NCBI RefSeq assembly: GCF_030813115.1
Contig: NZ_JAUSTY010000012.1
Coordinates: 80,609-144,608, forward strand
Origin: Bacillus horti
Lineage (GTDB): Bacteria > Bacillota > Bacilli > Caldalkalibacillales > JCM-10596
Reading direction: 5' to 3'
Length of the DNA stretch: 64,000 bases
Below the pieces are notes generated by a model. It was not told the origin of the DNA and did no database searches. It was given only the letters and a program-made list of their open reading frames with translations. Position numbers and translations under genes: made by a program. How positions within the stretch are numbered: position 1 is the stretch's first letter; every line of letters starts with the position of its first letter. Of this stretch, positions 8,782-17,243 are shown in pieces.

Positions 8782-9577
8782 TGTTTTCTCCTGCTTTTCC
8801 TACTTCTTCTACATCAATAATTAATTCTCCCATTTGTGAGCCGTAAATCTCATGGATCTGTTCCATCGTAATTTCTTTAGGAGAACCATCATAAACAATT
8901 CGTCCTTTGCTCACGCCAATAATTCGATCTGAATACTTCAAAGCAACATCCACCTGGTGCAGGTTGACCAGTACGGTAATCCCCATGTTTGTCGAAATGT
9001 TTCTTAAGTGATCCATTATCGTTTTTGAGGCATTAGGGTCAAGAGAGGCAATAGGCTCATCACAAAGAAGCATCTTTGGATTTTGAATTAAAGCTCTAGC
9101 TATACCAACTCTTTGCTTCTGCCCACCGCTTAACTGATCACTTCTTTTATAAATCTGCTCATCCAGACCAAGAGTGCCTAGAAGCTCCACCGCTTGATTT
9201 TTTTCTTCATTATTGTATAAACCTAAAGCACCAGCCAATGTTGATTTATAGCCTAGTCTTCCGTGAAGCACGTTCTCAATTACACTAAGACGATTTACTA
9301 AATTATAATGCTGGAAAACCATGCCGATCTTGGTTCTAAGCTGTCGTAAGCCTTTTTTATTTAGGGATAATACGTTATCTCCATCAAACTGAATTTCTCC
9401 ATCACTTGCCTGAATCATTCTGTTAATACAACGAAGGAGAGTTGATTTTCCCGCTCCAGATGGACCAATAACGGAAACGAACTCTCCCTCTTGTACAGAA
9501 AAGTTGACATCAGCTAAAGCTACAGTATCAGAGCCATACTGCTTGGAAACGTTTTTGAATTCTAATAATGTAGTCAT
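8762..9577 (-). CDS. phnC: Phosphonate ABC transporter ATP-binding protein PhnC
   Basis: A 271-residue ABC ATPase. Walker A GPSGAGKST near residue 36, signature [15 protein letters not shown] near 150, Walker B MLLCDEPIASLD near 170 and the switch His in VNLHQVD are all intact. The start at 9577 has AAGGGAG upstream and begins MTTLLEF; an in-frame codon 42 bases further up lacks a ribosome site. It energises uptake through the two PhnE permeases. It is separated from phnD by 118 bases holding a strong hairpin. Confidence 0.9.
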   Translation of the reverse strand: MTTLLEFKNVSKQYGSDTVALADVNFSVQEGEFVSVIGPSGAGKSTLLRCINRMIQASDGEIQFDGDNVLSLNKKGLRQLRTKIGMVFQHYNLVNRLSVIENVLHGRLGYKSTLAGALGLYNNEEKNQAVELLGTLGLDEQIYKRSDQLSGGQKQRVGIARALIQNPKMLLCDEPIASLDPNASKTIMDHLRNISTNMGITVLVNLHQVDVALKYSDRIIGVSKGRIVYDGSPKEITMEQIHEIYGSQMGELIIDVEEVGKAGENNAKNAV

Positions 9578-9624
9578 GGACAACTCCCTTCCTATTCTAG
9601 AGTAAATTGTTCTAGGCAAAATTA

Positions 9625-9677
9625 GGGGGAGGGATCGGCTTATGTAACCTTAGATGCTTAGCATCTAGCCGACCCCC
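9625..9677 (-). other. Strong intercistronic hairpin between phnD and phnC
   Basis: Two nested stems are seen: ATCGGCT with AGCCGA(T side G-U/A bulge) and, inside, AGATGC-TTA-GCATCT; flanking GGGGG and CCCCC extend the pairing. In the leftward transcript no strong T run follows, so it is better read as a processing or stabilising structure or a leaky terminator that sets binding protein above membrane subunits. Confidence 0.6.
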
Positions 9678-9695
9678 AAAGCTTAACTGTATGAA

Positions 9696-10799
9696 TTAAT
9701 TAGATAATTCGCGAATTGGGTTAAACCATGCATCTTCAACTTGAATAAAACGCTCATCAGCTGATTTGCTAAACAATCCAGTTGCTCCTGTGTCTCTAGG
9801 AACAAAGATTTGTTCATTATTAGCTGCCTCATCAGATGTAAATGCTGCTACAATCGCTGCAAAGTCAGCATCACTTACATTATCTCTGTTTGCAACAAAT
9901 GGAGCGTTAAGTACAGGAGTTACAGAGATAAGAACGAATTCTTCTCCAGGAATCGTGTTAAACGGTTCTGCAGCATCAGCTCTAACACCGTAGACAGATC
10001 CAGGTCTATTTTCTTCACCTTCTAAAAGCTCTACATAGTTGTTCACACATGTATCACAAAACGCGGCAATGTCTACACGATCTGTTAGAAGGTTAACAGC
10101 TGATCCTTGGTGAGAACCACCGTAGGATACTTCAGAGAAGAAGTCCCCACCTTCAAGTAAATCATCGGATGTTAAATCCTTGAACTCATCTGTATTACTG
10201 AAATAATCTACAATTCCAGTTGATGGAACGACAAATCCAGAGGTTGAGCTGTTAGAAACAAAGGAGAACCTTTTATCTACTATATTTTCAATGGAGAATT
10301 GATCCCCATCTTTATATTGATCTTCATTTCCTTTTTTCACAGCTAGCCAGCTGTAATAAACAGCATCATCAAGCGTTCCAGATGAACCACTTGGAACAGC
10401 AATTGGAAGAACATTACTATTTCTATTATTTGCTTCAATGTATCCTACCGCACCCATAAATGCTAGATCAGCATTTCCGTTAGCAATAGTTTCAATAGCG
10501 ATGATGTAATCAGTTGTTGTTCTGTGCTCGACTGTTTTACCAGTTGCATCCTCAACTAGTTCTGCAATCGCATCACGCGCATCCTTCAAGTCTGCTCCAG
10601 ATTCATTTGGGTACCAAACGATTGTTATTGTACCACCTTCCTCTGCTGCAGGAGTTTCAGCTCCTGTAGAAGGATTTTCTTGTTGAGAATTGTTGCCTGA
10701 TGGTTCATTTGCTCCTGTATCAGAAGAACTAGAACATCCAGCAAGTAGAGCAAAGCTTGCTAACACCGCAAATACAAAAAATAAGTAAGATCTTTTCAT
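9696..10799 (-). CDS. phnD: Phosphonate-binding lipoprotein PhnD
   Basis: A 367-residue lipid-anchored substrate-binding protein. The signal peptide ends in LLAGC (lipobox, Cys about residue 22) and is followed by a Ser/Gly/Asn/Glu-rich linker to about residue 55. The rest is a type II binding fold: TIVWYPNESGADLKDARDAI, then GNADLAFMGAVGYIEA, typical of the PhnD/phosphonate group. It captures the substrate outside the membrane and hands it to PhnE. GAGGGGAGA stands before the ATG. It is first in the leftward operon and is set apart from phnC by a hairpin. Confidence 0.9.
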   Translation of the reverse strand: MKRSYLFFVFAVLASFALLAGCSSSSDTGANEPSGNNSQQENPSTGAETPAAEEGGTITIVWYPNESGADLKDARDAIAELVEDATGKTVEHRTTTDYIIAIETIANGNADLAFMGAVGYIEANNRNSNVLPIAVPSGSSGTLDDAVYYSWLAVKKGNEDQYKDGDQFSIENIVDKRFSFVSNSSTSGFVVPSTGIVDYFSNTDEFKDLTSDDLLEGGDFFSEVSYGGSHQGSAVNLLTDRVDIAAFCDTCVNNYVELLEGEENRPGSVYGVRADAAEPFNTIPGEEFVLISVTPVLNAPFVANRDNVSDADFAAIVAAFTSDEAANNEQIFVPRDTGATGLFSKSADERFIQVEDAWFNPIRELSN

Positions 10800-10868
10800 G
10801 TGAAGTCTCCCCTCTTTTTCTAAGCATCAATTAGTTTTTTTACAAGAAATAATGCTTATTCGGTTTCC

Positions 10869-10900
10869 ATAATAAACAACAATGTTTAATCCAGTTTTAA
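10869..10900 (-). promoter_or_regulatory. Candidate PhoP box and -10 for phnDCEE
   Basis: On the minus strand TTAAAA (10895-10900) and TTAAAC (10884-10889) are direct repeats 11 bases apart, followed 9 bases later by TATTAT (10869-10874). This matches the PhoP arrangement known from B. subtilis: TTAACA-like repeats every ~11 bases in place of a -35. The phnD start is 70 bases further. The remaining bases of the 10800-11202 gap show only AT-rich DNA and no supported gene. Confidence 0.45.
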
Positions 10901-11101
10901 GGAACCATAGTGAAATTGTAAACTTTTTGAAAAGGGATTCCCCTTGTATATGGCTTTTTCTTTCTACCACTAAAAGCGTAAAATCACATGAGTTGAGGCA
11001 CAAAATCAGCTTAGAGTACAACCTATGTAAAGAAAATTTGGATTTTAAAATGTAAAAATGATGACTGTCCCCTTTACGTAACAATGTCGTAGTTAAAAAA
11101 A

Positions 11102-11139
11102 TTTACAAATTTTCAATCATTTTTTACATCTCCTTAACC
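11102..11139 (+). promoter_or_regulatory. Candidate four-repeat PhoP box before phnF
   Basis: TTTACA (11102), TTCAAT (11112), TTTACA (11123) and TTAACC (11134) are direct repeats starting 10-11 bases apart on the plus strand. A possible -10, GATAAG, lies about 13 bases further on. This is the expected layout of a PhoP-activated promoter reading into phnF. Confidence 0.5.
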
Positions 11140-11202
11140 ATGTGAACTTGTTGATAAGTTAGATTTGAAATAAGCAAGAGGACTTAAGTGTGAGAGGGGG
11201 AT

Positions 11203-11931
11203 GTGAGGGTGAAAACGCAGGATGATGGTGTGCTTCATTTGGAGATAGCCGAGTATTTGATTAAGCAAATTCGCCAGGGTGTTTTTTCAGAGAATCAAAA
11301 AATTCCTTCTGAAAATGACCTTTGTAGACAGTTTCAAGTCAACCGTCACGTTGTTAGGCAAGCTATTGCTAGAATGACGAACTTGGGCTGGGTTACACCT
11401 GTTCAAGGAAGAGGGTGCTACGTCAACCAACTGGTTGAGCCCATTCAGTATGTTCTTTCATCACAAACACGATTTTCTGAGAACATGGAAAGCCAAGGAC
11501 TACCCTACACCGCTAAATTACTAAGCTGGGAGGAAGGGATTGCCGGTGATGAAGAGCGAGCTAATTTAGAGCTTGCTGAAGGAGCCCGGGTATACAGGCT
11601 AGAGATTATGCGTTCAACTGATGATAATCCTCTTTCTGTTACCTCTACCGTATTGCCAAAGGAAGAGTTCCCCGATTTGGAGACACATCTGACTAACTTT
11701 AGCTCTTTATATCGCATTTTTATAGAACAGTACCGCTTTCGTCCCATTCGAAAAAAATCTATTGTTCAAGCGTGTTTACCTCTATTAAAAGACGCAAAGC
11801 TATTGGACATCCCGGAAAGTGTACCCATAGTACAGATTGAAAGCCTGATGAATCATCCTGGAGGAGCTCCAATTGAATACAGTGTAGCCAGAATTCGGGG
11901 AGATCGACATAAATACATGATTGAGTTTTAG
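11203..11931 (+). CDS. phnF: GntR/HutC-family regulator PhnF
   Basis: A 242-residue regulator: winged helix at ~10-75 (YLIKQIRQGVFSENQKIPSE, then QFQVNRHVVRQAIARM) and a UTRA ligand domain from ~90 to the end (FSENMESQGLPYTAKLLSWE, ending RIRGDRHKYMIEF). The start is GTG behind GAGAGGGGGATG. As first gene before phnG it is the usual PhnF, thought to repress phn genes until a pathway ligand appears. A GTG two codons later is a weaker alternative start. Confidence 0.87.
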   Translation: MRVKTQDDGVLHLEIAEYLIKQIRQGVFSENQKIPSENDLCRQFQVNRHVVRQAIARMTNLGWVTPVQGRGCYVNQLVEPIQYVLSSQTRFSENMESQGLPYTAKLLSWEEGIAGDEERANLELAEGARVYRLEIMRSTDDNPLSVTSTVLPKEEFPDLETHLTNFSSLYRIFIEQYRFRPIRKKSIVQACLPLLKDAKLLDIPESVPIVQIESLMNHPGGAPIEYSVARIRGDRHKYMIEF

Positions 11932-11998
11932 CTAGTAATTATACTAGTAGATTAAATAAACAGAAATAGGAAGATGTACAGAACAGGAAGGAGAAGCT

Positions 11999-12436
11999 AT
12001 GAAAAAAGCGAGATTGACCAAGATATTAATTGAAGCAGAACGTAACGTATTGTCACAATATGCTGGACAAATTGAAAAAGTAGCAAAGGTTAAGGTTGAA
12101 GCTCCACCAACAACAGGATTAGTAATGACCAAAACGCGCGATTCGGTTTCACAGACCCCCTTTTACTTAGGAGAGGTATTAGTGACAGAATGTACAGTTT
12201 CTATTGATGGTATGTTTGGCATGGGTGTAATCATGGGGGATGACTTCGAGCGTTCCTATCAGTTGGCCGTTATAGATGCAGCCTATAATGCGGGGCTGCC
12301 ACTTACTTCTAGCTGGGAGGATGAGCTAGTACAGGTGGAAAAGGATAATAACAATAGAAAGCTACAGGAATGGGCTAAGCTAGCTCAGACTCGAGTTCAT
12401 TTTGACACGATGGAGGATTACAATGACAAAAGCTGA
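11999..12436 (+). CDS. phnG: C-P lyase core subunit PhnG
   Basis: A 145-residue subunit of the PhnGHIJ core complex. RNVLSQYAGQIEKVAKVKVE and TGLVMTKTRDSVSQTPFYLG, with EVLVTECTVSIDG, are the recognisable PhnG segments. The core attaches the phosphonate to the ribosyl C1 of ATP, displacing adenine, and then cleaves the C-P bond. AGGAAGGAG precedes the ATG. Its 3' end overlaps phnH by 14 bases. Length is normal for the family. Confidence 0.9.
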   Translation: MKKARLTKILIEAERNVLSQYAGQIEKVAKVKVEAPPTTGLVMTKTRDSVSQTPFYLGEVLVTECTVSIDGMFGMGVIMGDDFERSYQLAVIDAAYNAGLPLTSSWEDELVQVEKDNNNRKLQEWAKLAQTRVHFDTMEDYNDKS

Positions 12437-13052
12437 GATGATCGATTTTAGTATGGTTTATGATACCCAGTACATTTTCAGAAAGCTATTAGATTGTGCA
12501 GCAAGACCTGGTACCATTCACAACCTATACAATTCGATTAAAATGCTAGATCATCAAGCAGACCTTCCTCCTGCCATAGCGGGTATAGCGTACACCTTGC
12601 TCGATCGAGAGGTTACGTTTTGTGTTTCTGGAGCTAAGCAGCAGCTGGTGGAGCAAAGCTTACAATGGAAGACGTTTAGCAAACCTTCTGAGCTGGAACA
12701 GGCTGACTTTGTTTTTGTTCTAGAGACTGAACTGGATGAACAAGAAGTGGGTGTAATCATGCAGCAAGTGAATGGAGGGACATTGATTGATCCTCATACA
12801 AGTACAACTATGGTTCTGCTTGTCCAAGAGTTATCTTCTTCAACAGGAGAAGCTTATGGGCTTCGTCTACGTGGACCAGGCATTCAAGAAAGTACGTCGT
12901 GTAGCGTAACCGGCTTGAATTGGAAGTGGATGGAGGAAAGGGCTATCCGTAATCAAGAATTTCCTTTAGGTATCGATATGATCCTAGCTACAGCTGAGGG
13001 TGATGTAATGGTTTTACCGAGAACGACATCTGTTGAAAGAGAGGATCAATAA
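12423..13052 (+). CDS. phnH: C-P lyase core subunit PhnH
   Basis: A 209-residue subunit related to PLP-fold proteins but without cofactor. FRKLLDCAARPGTIHNL near residue 20 and GTLIDPHTSTTMVLLVQEL, then LRLRGPGIQ, near 115-150 are the family landmarks. PhnH docks onto the PhnGIJ core and is needed with PhnG, PhnI and PhnL for the nucleophilic step. The start chosen (12423) has GGAGG nine bases upstream; an in-frame ATG 21 bases earlier lacks one. It overlaps phnG by 14 bases and ends one base before phnI. Confidence 0.9.
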   Translation: MTKAEMIDFSMVYDTQYIFRKLLDCAARPGTIHNLYNSIKMLDHQADLPPAIAGIAYTLLDREVTFCVSGAKQQLVEQSLQWKTFSKPSELEQADFVFVLETELDEQEVGVIMQQVNGGTLIDPHTSTTMVLLVQELSSSTGEAYGLRLRGPGIQESTSCSVTGLNWKWMEERAIRNQEFPLGIDMILATAEGDVMVLPRTTSVEREDQ

Positions 13053-13053
13053 C

Positions 13054-14187
13054 ATGGGGTACGTTGCCGTAACAGGTGGTCAGAAGGCGATAGAAGGAGC
13101 GGAAAAGCTTGTTCACTTATATCGCTTACAGGCAGCTAAGCAAGCTTTACCAACAGAAGAAATTAGGAGCCAAATGAGACTACTTATTGACCGAGTAATG
13201 GGAGAAGGTGGGCTGTATGCGCCAGGATACGCCTCTTTAGCCTTGAAGCAAGCTGAAGGTGATCCATCAGAGGCAGCCTTTTTATTGCGAGCCTACCGTT
13301 CAACCCTACCAAGGAATCATTATTCTTTAACGGTTGAGCCAGGAAATATGCGTGTTATACGCCGAATTTCCTCTGCTTTTAAGGATATTCCCGGAGGGCA
13401 GCTATTAGGTCCTACTTATGATTATACACATCGTTTGTTGAACTTTGAGCTAAGGCAGGAGGATCAGCAGGCCATTATAAGCTTTTTACAGGAGTTAGAG
13501 ATTGACATAGAGTCTGAGGAAACGCTTGATTCTTTTCCAAAGGTGGTTGAATTGTTAAAAGATCAAAAGCTAATGGCCGATCGTCAAGCTGTAGAGGACG
13601 AACCGTTTGATGTCACAAGAGAAAAGCTATCGTTCCCACTTCCACGTTCAGCAAGGCTTCAGCTATTGGCTAGAGGGGAAACGGGCGCGATGACCGCTTT
13701 TGCTTACAGCAGTATGCGAGGGTACGGAGCTGTCCATCCCACTATTGGTGAGTTAAGAGTAGGGTACACGGATGTATATATCCCTTATCCATATGGTAGT
13801 GGAAAGGATGAGGAGGACTCTATTTATATCGGTGAAATGCTGTTAACCGAGGTAGAAACGATTAATTCCTTTACTCAGAACGATCAAGGAGACGTTGAGT
13901 TTATGCTAGGCTACGGATTAACGATGGGACAGAATGAGGTCAAAGCTATTTCTATGGCTATATTGGAAAGAAGCTTAGATACGCAGGGACATTCACCAAC
14001 ACAGGATGAAGAGTTTGTTTTGCTGCATATTGACAGTGTTGAGGCACATGGCTTTGTTTCCCATTTGAAAATGCCTCATTATATTACCTTCCAATCTTCA
14101 CTTGACCGCATCCGTCAAGCGCAGAATACAGGAAAACATCAAGCACAGAATGTGGGAAAGGATGAACAGCATGTTTCAGCAGACTGA
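13054..14187 (+). CDS. phnI: C-P lyase core subunit PhnI
   Basis: A 377-residue nucleosidase-like subunit that by itself can hydrolyse purine nucleosides and in the complex installs ribose 5-triphosphate on the phosphonate. MGYVAVTGGQKAIEGAEKLV is the typical N-terminus; SFPLPRSARLQLLARGETGA and AFAYSSMRGYG lie mid-protein, and VSHLKMPHYITFQSSLDRIR closes it. The ATG at 13054 follows GAGAGG and comes one base after the phnH stop. The C-terminal ~20 residues after ITFQSSLDR are a Gln/Lys-rich tail. It overlaps phnJ by 17 bases. Confidence 0.92.
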   Translation: MGYVAVTGGQKAIEGAEKLVHLYRLQAAKQALPTEEIRSQMRLLIDRVMGEGGLYAPGYASLALKQAEGDPSEAAFLLRAYRSTLPRNHYSLTVEPGNMRVIRRISSAFKDIPGGQLLGPTYDYTHRLLNFELRQEDQQAIISFLQELEIDIESEETLDSFPKVVELLKDQKLMADRQAVEDEPFDVTREKLSFPLPRSARLQLLARGETGAMTAFAYSSMRGYGAVHPTIGELRVGYTDVYIPYPYGSGKDEEDSIYIGEMLLTEVETINSFTQNDQGDVEFMLGYGLTMGQNEVKAISMAILERSLDTQGHSPTQDEEFVLLHIDSVEAHGFVSHLKMPHYITFQSSLDRIRQAQNTGKHQAQNVGKDEQHVSAD

Positions 14188-15013
14188 GCAAAAGTACAAT
14201 TACGCTTTTTTAGATGAAGGATCAAAGAGAGAAATACGAAGAGCTACTCTTAAAGCTATCGCTATTCCAGGCTACCAGGTACCTTTTGCCTCTAGAGAAA
14301 TGCCCATTGGAAGAGGATGGGGAACAGGAGGACTTCAATTGACCCTGTCTCTAATTGGAGAAGCAGATTGCTTGAAGGTGATCGATCAAGGGCATGACGA
14401 TAGCGTGAATGCGGTCAGTATTAAACGCCTCGTGCAAAGCTGTACGAATGTAGAAACGACTGATAGCACGGCTGATGCAACTTTAATCCAGACGAGACAT
14501 CGTGTCCCGGAGAGACCGTTACGTGCAGACCAAATTCTAGTGCTACAAGTTCCCTTACCAGAGCCGCTCCGACGAGTGGAAGCAAAGGAGCAAGAAACGA
14601 AACGTTTACATGCTGAAATGGACTATAGCAGTATGTGGCTGCGCCTGTACGAGGATATTGTGAAGTGGGGAAAAATTACGATTGGTGCTGACTATCCAAG
14701 TATGGCTCATGATCGGTACATCTTTAATCCAAGCCCTATTCCACGCTATGACTTATTAAAGCTTAATCAATCTGAAGGACTTTATCTGTTCGGAGCAGGT
14801 CGGGAGAAAAAAATCTATGCCATACCTCCCTACACCTCTGTTACTCCTCTTCAATTTGAGGATTACCCGTTTGAGGTTGAAGCGTTTGATGGGCAGTCCT
14901 GTCATTTATGCGGAAGTACGGATACTTTCCTTGATGAGATCTATAGTGATCAAACAGGAAGAAAGCTGTATCAATGCTCCGATACGTCATACTGTGTTGA
15001 AAAACAAAGGTAA
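14171..15013 (+). CDS. phnJ: C-P lyase radical SAM subunit PhnJ
   Basis: A 280-residue enzyme that cleaves the C-P bond of ribose-1-phosphonate-5-phosphate using a 4Fe-4S cluster and S-adenosylmethionine, giving an alkane and 5-phosphoribosyl 1,2-cyclic phosphate. The cysteines at 244, 247, 269 and 275 have the spacing C-X2-C-X21-C-X5-C, exactly that of E. coli PhnJ (241, 244, 266, 272). Gly34 in IPGYQVPF matches the radical-bearing Gly32. REMPIGRGWGTGGLQLTL follows. The start at 14171 has GGAAAGGATG upstream and overlaps phnI. All known catalytic residues are intact, so the pathway should be active. Confidence 0.95.
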   Translation: MFQQTEQKYNYAFLDEGSKREIRRATLKAIAIPGYQVPFASREMPIGRGWGTGGLQLTLSLIGEADCLKVIDQGHDDSVNAVSIKRLVQSCTNVETTDSTADATLIQTRHRVPERPLRADQILVLQVPLPEPLRRVEAKEQETKRLHAEMDYSSMWLRLYEDIVKWGKITIGADYPSMAHDRYIFNPSPIPRYDLLKLNQSEGLYLFGAGREKKIYAIPPYTSVTPLQFEDYPFEVEAFDGQSCHLCGSTDTFLDEIYSDQTGRKLYQCSDTSYCVEKQR

Positions 15014-15027
15014 AGGAGTTCATCGTT

Positions 15028-15894
15028 ATGCAGGATACTATTAGGTCTACAGTGACGGAACAGCCACAGTTGAAGGTACAGCATCTGAACAAGAGATATG
15101 GAAAGGGCTGCTCCCGATGCACAGACCCTACCTTCCTTGCTGAAGAAGGTCAGCGCTGTCCGCATTGTGGCAGTGTTTGGGCGTGTATAGATGTTAATTT
15201 TGATCTATATCAGGGGGAAATCTTAGGAATCGTTGGTGAAAGTGGATCAGGAAAGAGTACTTTGGTGAAATGTCTATATTTTGATGATCAGATTACCTCA
15301 GGGTCAGCTCATATAGCAGCGTACAAAAATGGTGAGCTTGATATATTTAGTGAGTCCGCTCAGCAAAAGAGATATATTCGTAACCATCTGCTAGGAATGA
15401 TCTATCAAAATCCATGGCTTGGATTAAAAATGTCCTTCTCCAGTGGAGGAAATATCGCCGAGAAGCTGATTGCTTCAGGCTCCTATCACGTTGGAAGCAT
15501 TCGAGCAAGAGCAACAGAGCTACTAGAGCATGTAGAGATCCCTATTTCTAGGATAAATGAACAGCCGAAGAATTTTAGTGGGGGAATGCAACAAAGAGTG
15601 CAAATCTCTAAAGCTTTAGCTAATAACCCACCCATTTTACTGCTTGATGAGGTTACAACAGGCCTAGATTTGTCTGTTCAAGCTAGGGTGCTCGACCTAA
15701 TACGCAATATTCAGCGTCAATTCAATGTAGGAATGATCCTTGTTTCTCATGACCTAGGTGTCATTCGAATGCTTGCTGATCGAACAATGGTCATGAAAGG
15801 TGGGAGGGTAATCGAGCAAGGGTTAACCGATCAAATTTTGGAGGACCCTCAGCATGCTTACACACAGAAGCTAGTTCATTCTCTATTATCGTAA
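15028..15894 (+). CDS. phnK: C-P lyase ATP-binding subunit PhnK, with N-terminal cysteine cluster
   Basis: A 288-residue ABC-type ATPase that binds the PhnGHIJ core and is needed for turnover, not transport. Walker A GESGSGKST is at 70-78, the signature FSGGMQQRVQISKAL near 190, Walker B LLLDEVTTGLD near 210. Before Walker A it has an insert with Cys28, Cys31, Cys44, Cys47 and Cys53 (CSRC, then CPHCG, then C), which resembles a zinc ribbon. It starts 14 bases after phnJ with AAAGGAG. Peptide-transporter ATPases (DppD) are the nearest relatives; context decides for PhnK. Confidence 0.9.
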   Translation: MQDTIRSTVTEQPQLKVQHLNKRYGKGCSRCTDPTFLAEEGQRCPHCGSVWACIDVNFDLYQGEILGIVGESGSGKSTLVKCLYFDDQITSGSAHIAAYKNGELDIFSESAQQKRYIRNHLLGMIYQNPWLGLKMSFSSGGNIAEKLIASGSYHVGSIRARATELLEHVEIPISRINEQPKNFSGGMQQRVQISKALANNPPILLLDEVTTGLDLSVQARVLDLIRNIQRQFNVGMILVSHDLGVIRMLADRTMVMKGGRVIEQGLTDQILEDPQHAYTQKLVHSLLS

Positions 15895-15953
15895 AAAGAC
15901 TTTTAACCTAGGTAACCTTATAAGACAGGCAAAATAAGCATATGAGGTGAAAG

Positions 15954-17150
15954 ATGACAATGTCCATCCTTATTTATAACGCTCAGATCGTGACACCAAC
16001 AAAAGTCATTCAGAACGGTTCCATACTTATTGAAGAGGATCGCATTATAGCCATTGAAGAAGGACTTATCCAAAGCTCTGTTCAACCAACAGAATGTATC
16101 GATGTACATGGAAGCTATGTCCTGCCGGGGTTAGTTGATTCACACAGTGATGCCATTGAAATGGAGCTTGAGCCTAGACCAAGCAGCGCCTTTCCGATGG
16201 AGGTATCCTTTTACGAGCTAGAGAAAAAGCTTGTTGGAGAAGGGATCACCACGATCTATCACTCCTTGTCTTTACTTGATGAGGACGCTAAAAAATGGGT
16301 CAGACAAAACAGAACGGTTTTAAACACCATTAAGGAAATCCATGGGCTAGCACAGGGAGAGTTTTTAATTCGCCACAAGATTCACTTACGCTATGAAATC
16401 ACGAATGTAACGGCACTTGAGGATGTAAAAGAGCTCCTTAGAAATGGTCATATCCACCAGCTATCCTTTATGGACCATACTCCAGGTCAGGGGCAATTTA
16501 GAGACATTGAAATTCATAGAAAACTGTTGATGGAGCATCGCCATTTCAGTGAGACGGAGGCTAATGAAATTATAGAGGCACACAGGACACAGCAAAAGCT
16601 AGACCCGAAACTGATTCAAGATTTGGCTGACCTTGCTTTAGAGCACGGAATACCTGTTGCCTCTCATGATGATGATACGGTCGAAAAGCTAGAGGTTGTT
16701 AAGGACTGGCATGCAGTCATTTGTGAGTTCCCTATTGAGCTTGCGGTGGCCAAAAAAGCAAAGGAAATGGGCTTGTCTGTTGTGATGGGTGCACCAAATG
16801 TCATGCTAGGGAAGTCACATAGTAATAATCTATCAGCTATGGAAGCCATTCATGAGAATGTGGTAGATATACTGTGCTCAGACTATTATCCTTCGTCTCT
16901 ACTACATGCTGCTTTTAAGCTCTATTCCACAGGACTTCCTCTTCAACAGGCGGTCAATCTAGTGTCCTTACACCCAGCTAAAGCGTTACACATTGAGGGT
17001 CATGTTGGATCACTTGAGATCGGGAAAAAGGCTGATCTGCTCATTGTTCGGACTGACGCTCACCGTCCTATTTTACAAAGTGTCTATGTGAATGGGAAGG
17101 TGGTCTGTCAATTGAATTACCAGATTCCAGCTAGAGTGCCTATCACTTGA
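15954..17150 (+). CDS. phnM: Alpha-D-ribose 1-methylphosphonate 5-triphosphate diphosphatase PhnM
   Basis: A 398-residue amidohydrolase-superfamily enzyme that removes pyrophosphate from ribose-1-phosphonate-5-triphosphate, the step before PhnJ. GLVDSHSDAIEMELEPRP near residue 60 is the PhnM form of the metal motif; FMDHTPGQGQF, ASHDDDTVEK and SDYYPSSLL carry further ligands; the C-terminal SLEIGKKADLLIVRTD is the usual composite-domain end. The ATG has GAGGTGAAAG upstream. It follows phnK after 59 bases, with phnL after it rather than before, a different order from E. coli. Confidence 0.9.
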   Translation: MTMSILIYNAQIVTPTKVIQNGSILIEEDRIIAIEEGLIQSSVQPTECIDVHGSYVLPGLVDSHSDAIEMELEPRPSSAFPMEVSFYELEKKLVGEGITTIYHSLSLLDEDAKKWVRQNRTVLNTIKEIHGLAQGEFLIRHKIHLRYEITNVTALEDVKELLRNGHIHQLSFMDHTPGQGQFRDIEIHRKLLMEHRHFSETEANEIIEAHRTQQKLDPKLIQDLADLALEHGIPVASHDDDTVEKLEVVKDWHAVICEFPIELAVAKKAKEMGLSVVMGAPNVMLGKSHSNNLSAMEAIHENVVDILCSDYYPSSLLHAAFKLYSTGLPLQQAVNLVSLHPAKALHIEGHVGSLEIGKKADLLIVRTDAHRPILQSVYVNGKVVCQLNYQIPARVPIT

Positions 17151-17243
17151 AGCTTAGGATTAGATTATAGCTTAGAACGCTCATGAGTACGAATTTATCA
17201 GCAGTTTGACTCTGCTTGCGGAGTATGGAGGAGGTAGTTTTTA

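Noticed and set aside
10827..11084. 85-codon open frame on the minus strand in the phnD/phnF gap
   Set aside because: No ribosome site, AT-driven composition, and it overlaps the region with PhoP-like repeats and the phnD promoter.
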